Source: JALHQU01 sp043745295 (lineage in GTDB: Bacteria; Planctomycetota; Planctomycetia; Gemmatales; Gemmataceae). From it: a stretch of 6,669 nucleotides of DNA. A program made the position numbers and the translations under genes. The stretch lies in assembly GCA_043745295.1 (NCBI GenBank), contig JAYTTN010000287.1:1-6669 (forward strand). The letters run 5' to 3'. Below, in pieces: positions 1 through 6,590 of the stretch. Position 1 is the first letter of the stretch. Each line of letters starts with the position of its first letter. The notes under the pieces are model-generated. The model saw nothing but the letters and a program-made list of their open reading frames with translations, had not been told where the DNA came from and ran no database searches.

Positions 1-103
1 GCAGCTTCCGCGTCTCCGGCCCGACGGAGAACTCGATGTCGTCGATCCGCGTCACCGGCACGATGCCGGCGTTGCTGTTGGTGACGAACGCCTCGAACAT
101 CTG
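1..103 (-). pseudogene. Class IV aminotransferase (PabC/BCAT-like), C-terminal fragment running off the left edge
   Basis: Read on the minus strand from about 103 down to 2, the sequence gives EAFVTNSNAGIVPVTRID followed by FSVGPETRKL. This is the pattern of the C-terminal part of fold-type IV PLP enzymes (aminodeoxychorismate lyase, D-amino acid and branched-chain aminotransferases): the (D/E)xFxTNS cofactor-phosphate loop, then PV.xID, then GPxTRxL. The frame continues past position 1, so the stop codon lies outside the window. In the other direction the resemblance ends near position 103, and the same frame meets a TAG at 217-215, so the catalytic lysine and the rest of the enzyme are absent here. 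It is either a 5'-truncated remnant or one side of a rearrangement or assembly joint. The family call rests on recalled motifs. The overlapping plus-strand reading has no recognisable homology in this stretch. Confidence 0.5.
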
Positions 104-1316
104 CCCGCCCGCCGAGTGGACCCTCCGGTTCATCGCCGACCACGCGAGCGAGTGGCCCGTCACCTGGCTGTGCGAGGCCCCGGAGATGATCGCCGACTGG
201 TGCAAGACCCGCGGCTACCAGTTCCTCGCCCTGACCGACCACAACGTCATCGCCGACGGCGAGCGGTGGGTCGATGCCGACACCACCGCGCTGCGGAAGC
301 TGGCCGCCGCCAAGTACGCCGAGCGGTACGGCGAGGCGTGGGTCGAGCGCCGCACCGCGAAGGAGAAAGACAAGGACAAGGCCCAGGTTCGGTTGAAGCC
401 GCTCCGCGAGTTCCGCAGTCTGCTGGAGGAGCCGGGCAAGTTCCTGCTGGTGCCGAGCGAGGAGATCACGCACAAGTTCAAGACGAAGCCGGTCCACATG
501 AACGGCATCAACCTCCGCGACGCGATCAAGCCGATCGACGGCGCGGACGTGACCGAGACCGTCCGCGCGAACATCCGCCAGGCCGAGGCCGCCGGCAAGA
601 AGACCGGCTGGCCGGGGCTGGTGTTCCTGAACCACCCGAACTTCGGCTGGGGACAGACGGCCGAGGACCTGCTCGCCGTCGAGGAGTTGAAGTTCTTCGA
701 GGTGTTCAACGGGCACCCCGGCGTGCGGAACTACGGCGACGCCACCCACGCCAGTTGCGAGCGGGTGTGGGACATCCTGCTGGCGCTGCGGCTGGGCAAG
801 CTGAAGATGCCGGTGGTGTACGGCGTCGGCACCGACGACGCGCACGCCTACCACGAGTTCGGCGGCACCAAGACCAACCCGGGTCGGGGGTGGTGCATGG
901 TCCGCGCCCCATACCTGAGCGCCGAGGCCGTCGTCCGGGCCATGCACGCCGGCGACTTCTACTTCAGCAGCGGTGTGGAACTGGCCGACGTGCGTGTGAA
1001 GGACGGCACGCTGGTCGTGGACATCCGGGCCGAGAAGGGCGTGACGTACAAGATCGAGTTCGTCGCCACCCTAAAGGACGCGAACCTGGACTCGAAGCCG
1101 GTGACGGGCGACGACGGCAAGCCGCTAGACGCGACCCGGCGGTACTCGGCCGACGTGGGCAAGGTGGTCGCCACCTCCGCCGAGTTGAAGGCGAGCTACA
1201 CGTTCACGGGCAAGGAATTGTACGTCCGCGCGCGGGTGACGTCGAGCAAGCCGCACCCGAACCCGTACCAGAAGGGCGACGTGGAAACCGCCTGGACGCA
1301 GCCGTTCGTGCCGTAA
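36..1316 (+). CDS. PHP-domain metal-dependent hydrolase, N-terminally truncated or chimeric
   Basis: PHP-domain proteins are metal-dependent phosphoesterase-like enzymes; the planctomycete members of this type are usually exported and their substrate is unknown. With ATG 36 as residue 1, visible motifs are TDHN at 67-70 (motif II), SEEI at 141-144 and VHMN at 153-156 (motif III region), LNHPNFGWG at 198-206, EVFNGHPG at 222-229, and the metal-binding GTDDAH at 265-270. A beta-rich tail (about 315-426) ends in a conserved-looking AWTQP. Homology begins only at PEMIADW (residue 49, base 180). The usual HTHSLWSDG (motif I) and signal peptide are missing, and residues 1-48 are antisense aminotransferase and IS3-like sequence instead. 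The start is therefore uncertain. ATG 36 has a chance GGAG at 26-29, ATG 186 has GAGG at 174-177, and the frame is open to the window edge. Loss of the HxH motif predicts impaired metal binding, so this is probably a pseudogene or a misjoined gene. The next gene starts 29 bp downstream. Confidence 0.72.
   Translation: MSSIRVTGTMPALLLVTNASNICPPAEWTLRFIADHASEWPVTWLCEAPEMIADWCKTRGYQFLALTDHNVIADGERWVDADTTALRKLAAAKYAERYGEAWVERRTAKEKDKDKAQVRLKPLREFRSLLEEPGKFLLVPSEEITHKFKTKPVHMNGINLRDAIKPIDGADVTETVRANIRQAEAAGKKTGWPGLVFLNHPNFGWGQTAEDLLAVEELKFFEVFNGHPGVRNYGDATHASCERVWDILLALRLGKLKMPVVYGVGTDDAHAYHEFGGTKTNPGRGWCMVRAPYLSAEAVVRAMHAGDFYFSSGVELADVRVKDGTLVVDIRAEKGVTYKIEFVATLKDANLDSKPVTGDDGKPLDATRRYSADVGKVVATSAELKASYTFTGKELYVRARVTSSKPHPNPYQKGDVETAWTQPFVP
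117..179 (+). mobile_element. Remnant of IS3-family transposase OrfB N-terminus
   Basis: The plus-strand translation reads W-T followed by LRFIADHASEWPVTWLCEA. This resembles the first residues of IS3-family OrfB proteins, which typically read FI..h...(Y/W)PV..LC..L.VS.SGYYAW. The resemblance stops at the alanine codon (177-179), exactly where PHP-family sequence (PEMIADW) begins. None of the expected VSxSGYYAW or DDE rve-domain sequence follows, and I find no terminal inverted repeats. It is about 20 codons of a transposase, consistent with a degraded or recombined insertion sequence. The match is short and made from memory, so a chance similarity is possible. Confidence 0.42.
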
Positions 1317-1345
1317 CCCCGAGGGAGCGGCATCTGCCGAAAGAC

Positions 1346-2263
1346 ATGACACCAGAACCCCGACGGTGGCGAACTCGGCTCAAGCGCGCGGCTGTCGCGG
1401 GCGGGCTGCTGGTGTTCGTCTGGTTGTTGGCCTCGTACCTCGTCGCCCGACGGCTGACCGCTCGTCCGCATCCTCTGCGCGTTGAACCCTTTCCGGAAAT
1501 GGTCCGGGGAACGATCGAAGCGTTCCGACTTCGCACCGAGGACGGCGAAGACCTCGGCGCGTGGTTCGTCGCCGGCCGCGCCGACAAAGTCCCTGTCCTG
1601 CTCCTTCACGGCAACGGCAGTTGTCGAAGCGAGAACTTGCCCGAAGCGGTACTGGCGGCGACCGCCGGGCACCCGGTGCTGCTTCTTTCCCTGAGGGCGC
1701 ACGGCGATTCGACCGGCGACCGCAACGACTTCGGATTCGGTGCGCGGCGAGACGTGCTGACGGCGGTGACGTGGCTGGAGGCGCGCTGTCCGAATCGCCC
1801 GCCGGTGATTTGGGGGCGATCCCTCGGTTCGGCGGCGGCGATCTTCGCGGCCGAGGAACTCGGCGGGCGAGTCCGCGGCTACCTTCTCGAATGCCCGTAC
1901 CAGGACTTGCGAACGGCGGTGCGGAACCGGACACGGCAGCACCTGCCGCCGGTGTTGGACTTCCTCGCGTATGCCGGCCTGCGAACGGTCGCGCCGGTGG
2001 CGCTGCCGGACTTCGACCGCATCTCGCCGGCGGACGCCATTGCCGGCATCCCGACGGATTCGCGGGTGCTGATCTTGGCCGGCGGCGCGGATCGCCGTGC
2101 GACAGAGGCCGAAGCGCGAACACTCCACGAGCGATGCCGGTGCGCAGCGGAGTTGAAGATCGTCGCCGGCGGCGACCACCTTCGGTTGGCGGACGCGGAC
2201 CGGGTGGGGTACCACAGCGCGGTCCTCAGCTTCCTCTCTCGCTGCGAAACGCTGGCGGACTGA
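1346..2263 (+). CDS. Membrane-anchored alpha/beta hydrolase (serine hydrolase)
   Basis: This 305-aa protein has a basic N-terminus (residues 1-14), one hydrophobic helix (about 15-34, GGLLVFVWLLASYLVA) and then a complete alpha/beta-hydrolase fold. The oxyanion-hole loop LLLHGNG lies at 85-91, the nucleophile elbow GRSLGSA at 157-163 (Ser159), the likely acid Asp249 in LAGGADRR, and the catalytic His278 in GGDH. All three triad residues are therefore present. It most resembles the YfhR/ABHD-like group of single-helix peptidase/esterase-like hydrolases; the substrate cannot be inferred. By the positive-inside rule the short basic tail is cytoplasmic and the catalytic domain is outside the cytoplasm. 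The ATG at 1346 is chosen because it sits just before the basic residues and helix. The only purine-rich element, GAGGGAG at 1321-1327, is about 18 bases away, so translation may be weak or coupled to the upstream PHP gene (29-bp gap). The frame is open far upstream through the PHP gene, but that is out-of-frame shadow. Confidence 0.88.
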   Translation: MTPEPRRWRTRLKRAAVAGGLLVFVWLLASYLVARRLTARPHPLRVEPFPEMVRGTIEAFRLRTEDGEDLGAWFVAGRADKVPVLLLHGNGSCRSENLPEAVLAATAGHPVLLLSLRAHGDSTGDRNDFGFGARRDVLTAVTWLEARCPNRPPVIWGRSLGSAAAIFAAEELGGRVRGYLLECPYQDLRTAVRNRTRQHLPPVLDFLAYAGLRTVAPVALPDFDRISPADAIAGIPTDSRVLILAGGADRRATEAEARTLHERCRCAAELKIVAGGDHLRLADADRVGYHSAVLSFLSRCETLAD

Positions 2264-2274
2264 GCGGCCCGCCG

Positions 2275-3105
2275 TCACACCTTCGGGAACGGCGTGGTCA
2301 GCTCGAAGGTGCCGTCGGGCAGCGGGGTTTTGACGTAATCACCGAACAGGCTCGGGCTTTCGGCCGCGAGGATGTCGAGCATCGCGGTGGCCAGCTTGCG
2401 GATTTCCGGCTCGGCGTGGCGGCTGCCGCGCTGCTCCAGGAAGTGCCGCAGCGCGCGGGCGTTGGCCGTCACGGAGATCTTCGTCTCGGTGGCGTTGGGC
2501 AGCACGCTCCGCGCCGCCTGGCGGGCGGTCTTGCGGCGGGTGGTGCGGTCGGCGTCGGGCGGCAGCATCGCCGCGGCCGCGGCGGCGGGGTCGGCTAGCT
2601 TCGCGTTCAACTTCTCGGCCAGGGCGATGTACGCCGCGTGCGCGTGCGTCACGGCGTCCAGCCAGAGCGCGTGCAGCTCCGGGTCGCCGGCGATGATGTC
2701 CGGCTCGACGTACTCCGCCACCGATTCGTCCACATAGCGTTGCGAAAGTTGACTGTACGCCCAGCCAGCTCGGTGGCGCACCAGTTCGTGCGTCAGGGTG
2801 CGGCTCACGCCGGTGATGACGAAGTTCCACACGGCGTGTTCCAGCACCGACCCGTGGCCGACTTCCTTGATGTGGTGCAGGTACGAGGCGTTCCCGCCCG
2901 GTCGCGGCCGCTGGAACGACATGTAGCAGATCCGCCCCGCCGTCTCCGTCACCACCTCGGCGGCGACTTCGGAGTCCGACTGCCAACTGACGCCGTGGTC
3001 GGCGAGGAAGCGGTCGAGTTCGGCCTGCTGGAGCAACTGCTTGCCCAGCAGGTAGACGCGCGGCTCGGTGAGGATCGTGACACTGGCATCGATGACGGTG
3101 GGCAT
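2275..3105 (-). CDS. thyX: Flavin-dependent thymidylate synthase ThyX
   Basis: ThyX makes dTMP from dUMP using methylenetetrahydrofolate as carbon donor and FAD/NADPH for reduction. It is a cytoplasmic homotetramer that replaces or supplements ThyA. The 276-aa product carries the family signature RHR at 110-112 followed by SQLSQRY at 118-124. HHIKEVGHGSVLEH at 77-90 precedes it, the usual FAD/dUMP-side helix and loop, with the (V/I)TGVSR segment at 97-102. The C-terminal part has AARSVLPNATET and NARALRHFLEQR, matching the conserved VLP..T and N.R.L.HF...R elements that complete the dUMP site. Between RHR and the motif serine (Ser121) there are eight residues rather than the seven of the textbook RHRx7S motif. 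ATG 3105 is supported by good N-terminal fit, although no strong Shine-Dalgarno precedes it. The gene is convergent with the hydrolase (11 bp between stops) and divergent from the large gene. It is intact and probably housekeeping. Confidence 0.96.
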   Translation of the reverse strand: MPTVIDASVTILTEPRVYLLGKQLLQQAELDRFLADHGVSWQSDSEVAAEVVTETAGRICYMSFQRPRPGGNASYLHHIKEVGHGSVLEHAVWNFVITGVSRTLTHELVRHRAGWAYSQLSQRYVDESVAEYVEPDIIAGDPELHALWLDAVTHAHAAYIALAEKLNAKLADPAAAAAAMLPPDADRTTRRKTARQAARSVLPNATETKISVTANARALRHFLEQRGSRHAEPEIRKLATAMLDILAAESPSLFGDYVKTPLPDGTFELTTPFPKV

Positions 3106-3130
3106 GACACACCCGCGAGGGAACTGCCGA

Positions 3131-3163
3131 ACGGGCGCGGCGAATATCCGACGGGCGCGGCGA
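3131..3163. repeat. 13-bp direct repeat with exact 20-bp period upstream of thyX
   Basis: ACGGGCGCGGCGA occurs at 3131-3143 and again, identically, at 3151-3163. Both are preceded by a CCG (CCGA for the first copy), and the start-to-start distance is 20 bp, about two helical turns. The copies are separated by an A/T-containing AATATCC spacer in the intergenic region between divergent thyX and the large gene. Such same-face spacing is typical of paired sites for a dimeric regulator, but GC-rich low-complexity sequence could produce it by chance. Confidence 0.5.
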
Positions 3164-3173
3164 CCGCAAGAGA

Positions 3174-3203
3174 TGTTTTGTGACGGTTGGGTAAGACGGT
3201 CAA
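3174..3203 (-). promoter_or_regulatory. Possible sigma70-type promoter for thyX
   Basis: On the minus strand TTGACC (3203-3198) is a five-of-six match to the -35 consensus. Seventeen bases downstream lies CAAAAC (3180-3175), a poor but A-rich -10 in otherwise very GC-rich DNA. The position, 70-100 bp upstream of the thyX ATG, is plausible, and the phased direct repeat at 3131-3163 would then lie in the 5' leader. The -10 is weak, so this is only a candidate. Confidence 0.28.
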
Positions 3204-3249
3204 TCCGTGCGTCGGACTGGGTTGCCGTGCAACTGCCACGTCTCTCGGT

Positions 3250-3311
3250 TATACTGGGAGGGATGCGGACTCTGGCCAGCTATACGGGAGGGGGTGATGC
3301 GCACACTTTCC
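3250..3311 (+). repeat. Imperfect tandem duplication (about 31 bp) of the start region of the large gene
   Basis: Copy A (from 3250) reads TATACTGGGAGGG then ATGCGGACTCT. Copy B (from 3281) reads TATACGGGAGGG, a four-base GGTG insertion, then ATGCGCACACT. The copies share TATAC, GGGAGGG, ATGCG and the following bases, and both would start a peptide with MRTL. Copy B holds the real start (ATG 3297). The ATG of copy A (3263) is in another frame, opens a 56-codon ORF ending at 3433, and has its purine tract directly against the ATG. TATACT at 3250-3255 could also act as a -10 element, with no good -35 at the proper distance. Confidence 0.45.
3286..3294 (+). promoter_or_regulatory. Ribosome binding site that fixes the start of the large gene
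   Basis: The purine run GGGAGGGGG ends two bases before ATG 3297, placing its GGAG core (3287-3290) six bases from the start. This favours 3297 over the in-frame ATG at 3207, which lacks a comparable site and would add 30 residues of cysteine- and tryptophan-containing sequence ahead of an otherwise perfect signal peptide. A GTG at 3294 is a lesser alternative. Confidence 0.7.
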
Positions 3312-6300
3312 CGCCTCGTGGCGGTTTTAACGATTTTGGCGACAGGTGTAGCTGCCACCGCCCAGCCGAAGCCGGCCGACCCGCCCCGCGCGTCCGCCGT
3401 CAAGTTGCCCGACGGCGGCATCGTCTTCATTAGCCGCAACGCCGACGACGCCGACCCGACGGTAGACAAGATCGTCCTGTCCCCGGCCGAGTGGAAGGCC
3501 CTGCAAGACCAGGTCGAGCAGGCGAAGAAGCTGGCCGCCGCGAAGCCGGTCGCCCCCAGCGGGTGCGCCCTCCGCGCCAGGATCGAGACGCGCGGGGAGA
3601 AGCCGGTCGCGGTGCTGACGGCCGTGTTCGCGGTTCGCACCACGGCCCCGCGCACGGTCGTCGCCCTCGGCCTGCAACGGGCGCAGGTGACGGCCGCGCG
3701 GGGCGAGGGCAACCGGCTGCCGATCCTCAACCCGCCCGGCGACGACGGCCTGACGGTGCTGTTCGAGACGGCCGGCGACCACACCCTGACGCTGGAGTTG
3801 GAAGCGGCCGTCACCCCGCGCGGCAAGGGCGAAGTCGGGTTCGACCTCGGCCTGCCCCGCGCCGCCATCAGCACGCTCGTCCTCGACCAGCCGCCGGCCA
3901 CCGCCGCGAAGAAAGTCGTCGTCGGCACCCGCACCGAAGGGAAGGCCGCCGAACCGAAACGCACATCCGTACCCGTGGATCAACTCAGCCGCGCTTACGC
4001 ACTGGGTGCGACGGACACGCTGGAACTGGCGTGGGAGCCGCCGACGACTGCCGCGCCGACTGCCGCGACGGCGGAGTCCGAGGTGGTGGTGCGGGTGGAC
4101 GACTCGCAAGTCGAAACCACGGCGAAGGTTCGCCTGCGCGGTCCGGTGAAGGACTGGCAACTCGTTCTGCCGCCGGGGGCGGACGTGACGGCCGTGTCCG
4201 AGTCGGGTGGCACTTCACCAGGAGTGGTTCGGCCGACCGACGCGACCCGCCCGGTCTGGACGATCCGCGGCACCGCAGACCCGGCCGCCGACTGGCTGGT
4301 GACGGTGACGACGCGGCTGCCTCGCCCGAAGCCGACCGAGCCGAAGTTCCGCGGACCGTACCCGCTCGGCCCGTTCGCGGTGCTGGGGCCGGTGAAGCAG
4401 TCGGGCAAGCTGAGCGTGTTCGCCCCGCCGACGGCGCGACTGGGATTCAAGGGCGCGGCCGACTTCCGCCGCCAGGACGTGACCGCCGAGGACGGGCAGG
4501 TGGCCGCGTTCCAGTACACGTCACTGCCGCCCGTGCCGCCGACCGGCAAGCCCCCCGCGTGGCTCGACCTCGACGCCCGCTTGGTGCCCGCCGTGGCGCG
4601 GGTGAAGCCGGCGCACGCGCTGGCGCTGCGGTCGGACGGCTGGCACTGGGAGGCGGTGGTGAAGGTGGTGCCGCCGCCGCGCGGCGAGGTGGAGCAGGTG
4701 CTGATCGAACTGCCGGCCGGGTGGGAGACGCTCACCGCCAAGCCGGAGGACGTCGTGGACGAGGTGCAGGCCGTCGCCGACGGCGGGCCAGTGCGGACCC
4801 GTCTGATCCGCCTGACGACGCCGCAGAAAGCGCCCTTCGAACTGGTGCTGACGAGCCGGTTCCCGGTGCCCGTGGCGGCCGGCAAGGTGACGCTGCCGCT
4901 GCCCCGCTTCCCGCAGGCGGACGAACGCGAGGGCACCGTGTCGGCGACGGTGCCGGAGGACTTCGAGGTGAGCGGGGCCGTCGGCACCGACCCGCTCAAG
5001 CCGCCGGCCAACCGTCGCCCGTCGGTCACGACCGTGGGCGGGCCGTGGGACCGCACCGACGAGCGGGTGGAGTTGACCTGGCAGCCGCACCGCCCGGACG
5101 TGACGTGCGACGTGCGGGCCGAGGTGACGGTGGCCGACCAGCAGACGGCGGTGACGCAGGTGCTGAAGTTCAAGACGAACGGCGACGGCAAGCCGCTGCG
5201 GCTGCGCGGGCCGGCGGCGGCGGTCGGGCTGAAGTCGGTGCCGGCCGTGGACCCCGTCGGCCCGGGCGAGTGGGAGTTCCGCCCGCCGGCCGAGGCCGAG
5301 TTCGCGCTGACCCTCGGCTTCGCCCTCCGCCACCCGGCGCGGAAAGCGGGCGTCACTGCCGGCGAACTTCCGGTCGCCCTGTTCGCGCCGGTGCCGGTCA
5401 CGCGGCTCGACACCACGGCGCGGGTCTGGTCGGCGGCGACGGGCCGGCGACTGGAGGCGTTCGGCGGCGCGGGGTGGCGGGAACTGCCGCCGGAGCCGGC
5501 CGCCGACCGCGACATCCTGCCGACGTTCACCCTGACCGCCGTCGGCGCGCCGCCGCTGGCCGTGCAGTGGACCGACGCGGCCGACACCGGTCCGGCCGTC
5601 GCCGTGGACCGGGGGCTGATCCTGGTGACGCTGGGGGACGACGGCACGGCGGCGGTGCGCGGGCGGTACGTGCTGCGGCGGTGGCCGGCCGGCGGGGTCG
5701 AACTGGAGCTGCCCGCCGACGCCGTCGCGGACATCTCCGCCGACGGCAAGAAGCTCGACCCGCAACCCGGCTCCCCCAACCCGGACGCCGACGAGCGGAC
5801 GGTGCGGCTGATCCTGCCGGACTTGAAGCCCGGCCGATCCGCGACGCTCCTCGACGTGCGCTACCTGCTGGCCACGACCCGCACCGGCTCCGGCACGCGG
5901 GTGCTGATTCCCCCCGTCCTCCGCGCCGCCGCGTACCGCACCCCCACCCGCTGGCACGCGACCGCGCCGCCGGGAATGGTGCCGCTATTCCCCTCGGCCG
6001 ACTGGCAGTCGGACACCCGCTGGGGCTGGCGCGGGTTCGGGGTCGCGCCGACGGCGGCGGTCACGGCGGCGGAACTGGAGCAGTGGCTGACGGCCGGAAC
6101 GGAGACCGACGGCGAGGCCGACCCGTGGACGGTGCCGGGCGGCGGCGACACGGTGGCCGCGCGGCAGGCGGTGCCGGATCGGATGACGGTCGTCCTGTTG
6201 CCCCGCATCGGCTGGGTGGCCACCGTGTCCGCCGGGGCGTTCCTCTTCGGCTTGCTGGTTTCCCGCCTGCGGTCGCGGTGGTTCGGGCCGGCGGTGGCCG

Positions 6301-6590
6301 TCGTGGGGGTGGCCGCCGCGGTCGGCACGGTCCTCGCCCCGCAGCCGGCGTCGCAGGTGATGGCCGCCGCGCAACCGGGGGCGTTTCTGCTGGCGACGCT
6401 GCTGCTCGGCGCGGCCGCGTGGCGGTGGTACGCCCGCCGGCGCATCGAGCGGCTGCCGTCGTTCAGCCGCTCGCGCGGGTCGGTGCCAGCCGCACCGGCC
6501 GTCGCGCAAGTGCCCAGCGGCACCGGCCGGTCGAACCGGGGCCAGTCGGCCGAAGTCAACCTGGAGCCGGATGTCGGCTCCGTGCGGTAG
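3297..6590 (+). CDS. Large secreted, beta-rich protein with three C-terminal transmembrane helices; function unknown
   Basis: This 1097-aa protein starts with a clear Sec signal peptide: MRTLSRL, a hydrophobic core, and an A-T-A cleavage site before Gln23. Next come KLPDGGIVFIS (about 36-46) and an amphipathic helix (about 61-80, LSPAEWKALQDQVEQAKKL). A conserved-looking stretch follows (about 85-200) with alternating hydrophobic strands (VAVLTAVFAVRTTAPRTVVAL, with HTLTLELE further on) and FDLGLPRAAISTL. The rest, to about 940, is beta-strand-rich with many Thr, Val, Pro and Asp-Gly turns and almost no cysteine. Hydrophobic helices lie near 973-991, 996-1016 and 1028-1046, with basic loops RLRSRW and ARRRIERL, then a 40-residue Pro/Ser-rich tail. 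With the signal peptide removed, the bulk would be outside and the tail cytoplasmic. I recall similar hypothetical proteins from Planctomycetota but no assigned function. A structural or scaffold role in the envelope is only a guess; no enzyme motif was found. It is monocistronic as far as the window shows, starting divergently from thyX. Confidence 0.87.
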   Translation: MRTLSRLVAVLTILATGVAATAQPKPADPPRASAVKLPDGGIVFISRNADDADPTVDKIVLSPAEWKALQDQVEQAKKLAAAKPVAPSGCALRARIETRGEKPVAVLTAVFAVRTTAPRTVVALGLQRAQVTAARGEGNRLPILNPPGDDGLTVLFETAGDHTLTLELEAAVTPRGKGEVGFDLGLPRAAISTLVLDQPPATAAKKVVVGTRTEGKAAEPKRTSVPVDQLSRAYALGATDTLELAWEPPTTAAPTAATAESEVVVRVDDSQVETTAKVRLRGPVKDWQLVLPPGADVTAVSESGGTSPGVVRPTDATRPVWTIRGTADPAADWLVTVTTRLPRPKPTEPKFRGPYPLGPFAVLGPVKQSGKLSVFAPPTARLGFKGAADFRRQDVTAEDGQVAAFQYTSLPPVPPTGKPPAWLDLDARLVPAVARVKPAHALALRSDGWHWEAVVKVVPPPRGEVEQVLIELPAGWETLTAKPEDVVDEVQAVADGGPVRTRLIRLTTPQKAPFELVLTSRFPVPVAAGKVTLPLPRFPQADEREGTVSATVPEDFEVSGAVGTDPLKPPANRRPSVTTVGGPWDRTDERVELTWQPHRPDVTCDVRAEVTVADQQTAVTQVLKFKTNGDGKPLRLRGPAAAVGLKSVPAVDPVGPGEWEFRPPAEAEFALTLGFALRHPARKAGVTAGELPVALFAPVPVTRLDTTARVWSAATGRRLEAFGGAGWRELPPEPAADRDILPTFTLTAVGAPPLAVQWTDAADTGPAVAVDRGLILVTLGDDGTAAVRGRYVLRRWPAGGVELELPADAVADISADGKKLDPQPGSPNPDADERTVRLILPDLKPGRSATLLDVRYLLATTRTGSGTRVLIPPVLRAAAYRTPTRWHATAPPGMVPLFPSADWQSDTRWGWRGFGVAPTAAVTAAELEQWLTAGTETDGEADPWTVPGGGDTVAARQAVPDRMTVVLLPRIGWVATVSAGAFLFGLLVSRLRSRWFGPAVAVVGVAAAVGTVLAPQPASQVMAAAQPGAFLLATLLLGAAAWRWYARRRIERLPSFSRSRGSVPAAPAVAQVPSGTGRSNRGQSAEVNLEPDVGSVR

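Noticed and set aside
116..1345. Long open plus-frame extension upstream of the alpha/beta hydrolase, giving a 715-aa ORF
   Set aside because: The translated part before 1346 is Arg/Pro/Gly-rich shadow of the PHP frame with no domain features. The real protein begins at ATG 1346, just before its basic tail and membrane helix.
2252..2276. Possible hairpin (GGCGG/CCGCC) between the convergent stop codons as a shared terminator
   Set aside because: The stem is only five pairs with a long GC-rich loop and no T tract in either direction; no better than chance at this GC content.
1196..2278. 360-aa minus-strand ORF under the hydrolase
   Set aside because: The composition is an Arg/Ala/Gln-rich antisense shadow and it lies opposite a gene with a complete catalytic triad.
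3207..3296. Upstream in-frame ATG (3207) as the start of the large protein
   Set aside because: It would put 30 non-hydrophobic residues before a well-formed signal peptide, and the strong ribosome binding site lies directly before ATG 3297.
3995..5957. Two long minus-strand ORFs (594 and 478 aa) opposite the large gene
   Set aside because: Ser/Thr/Gly- or Arg/His-rich low-complexity translations with no motifs; antisense shadows.
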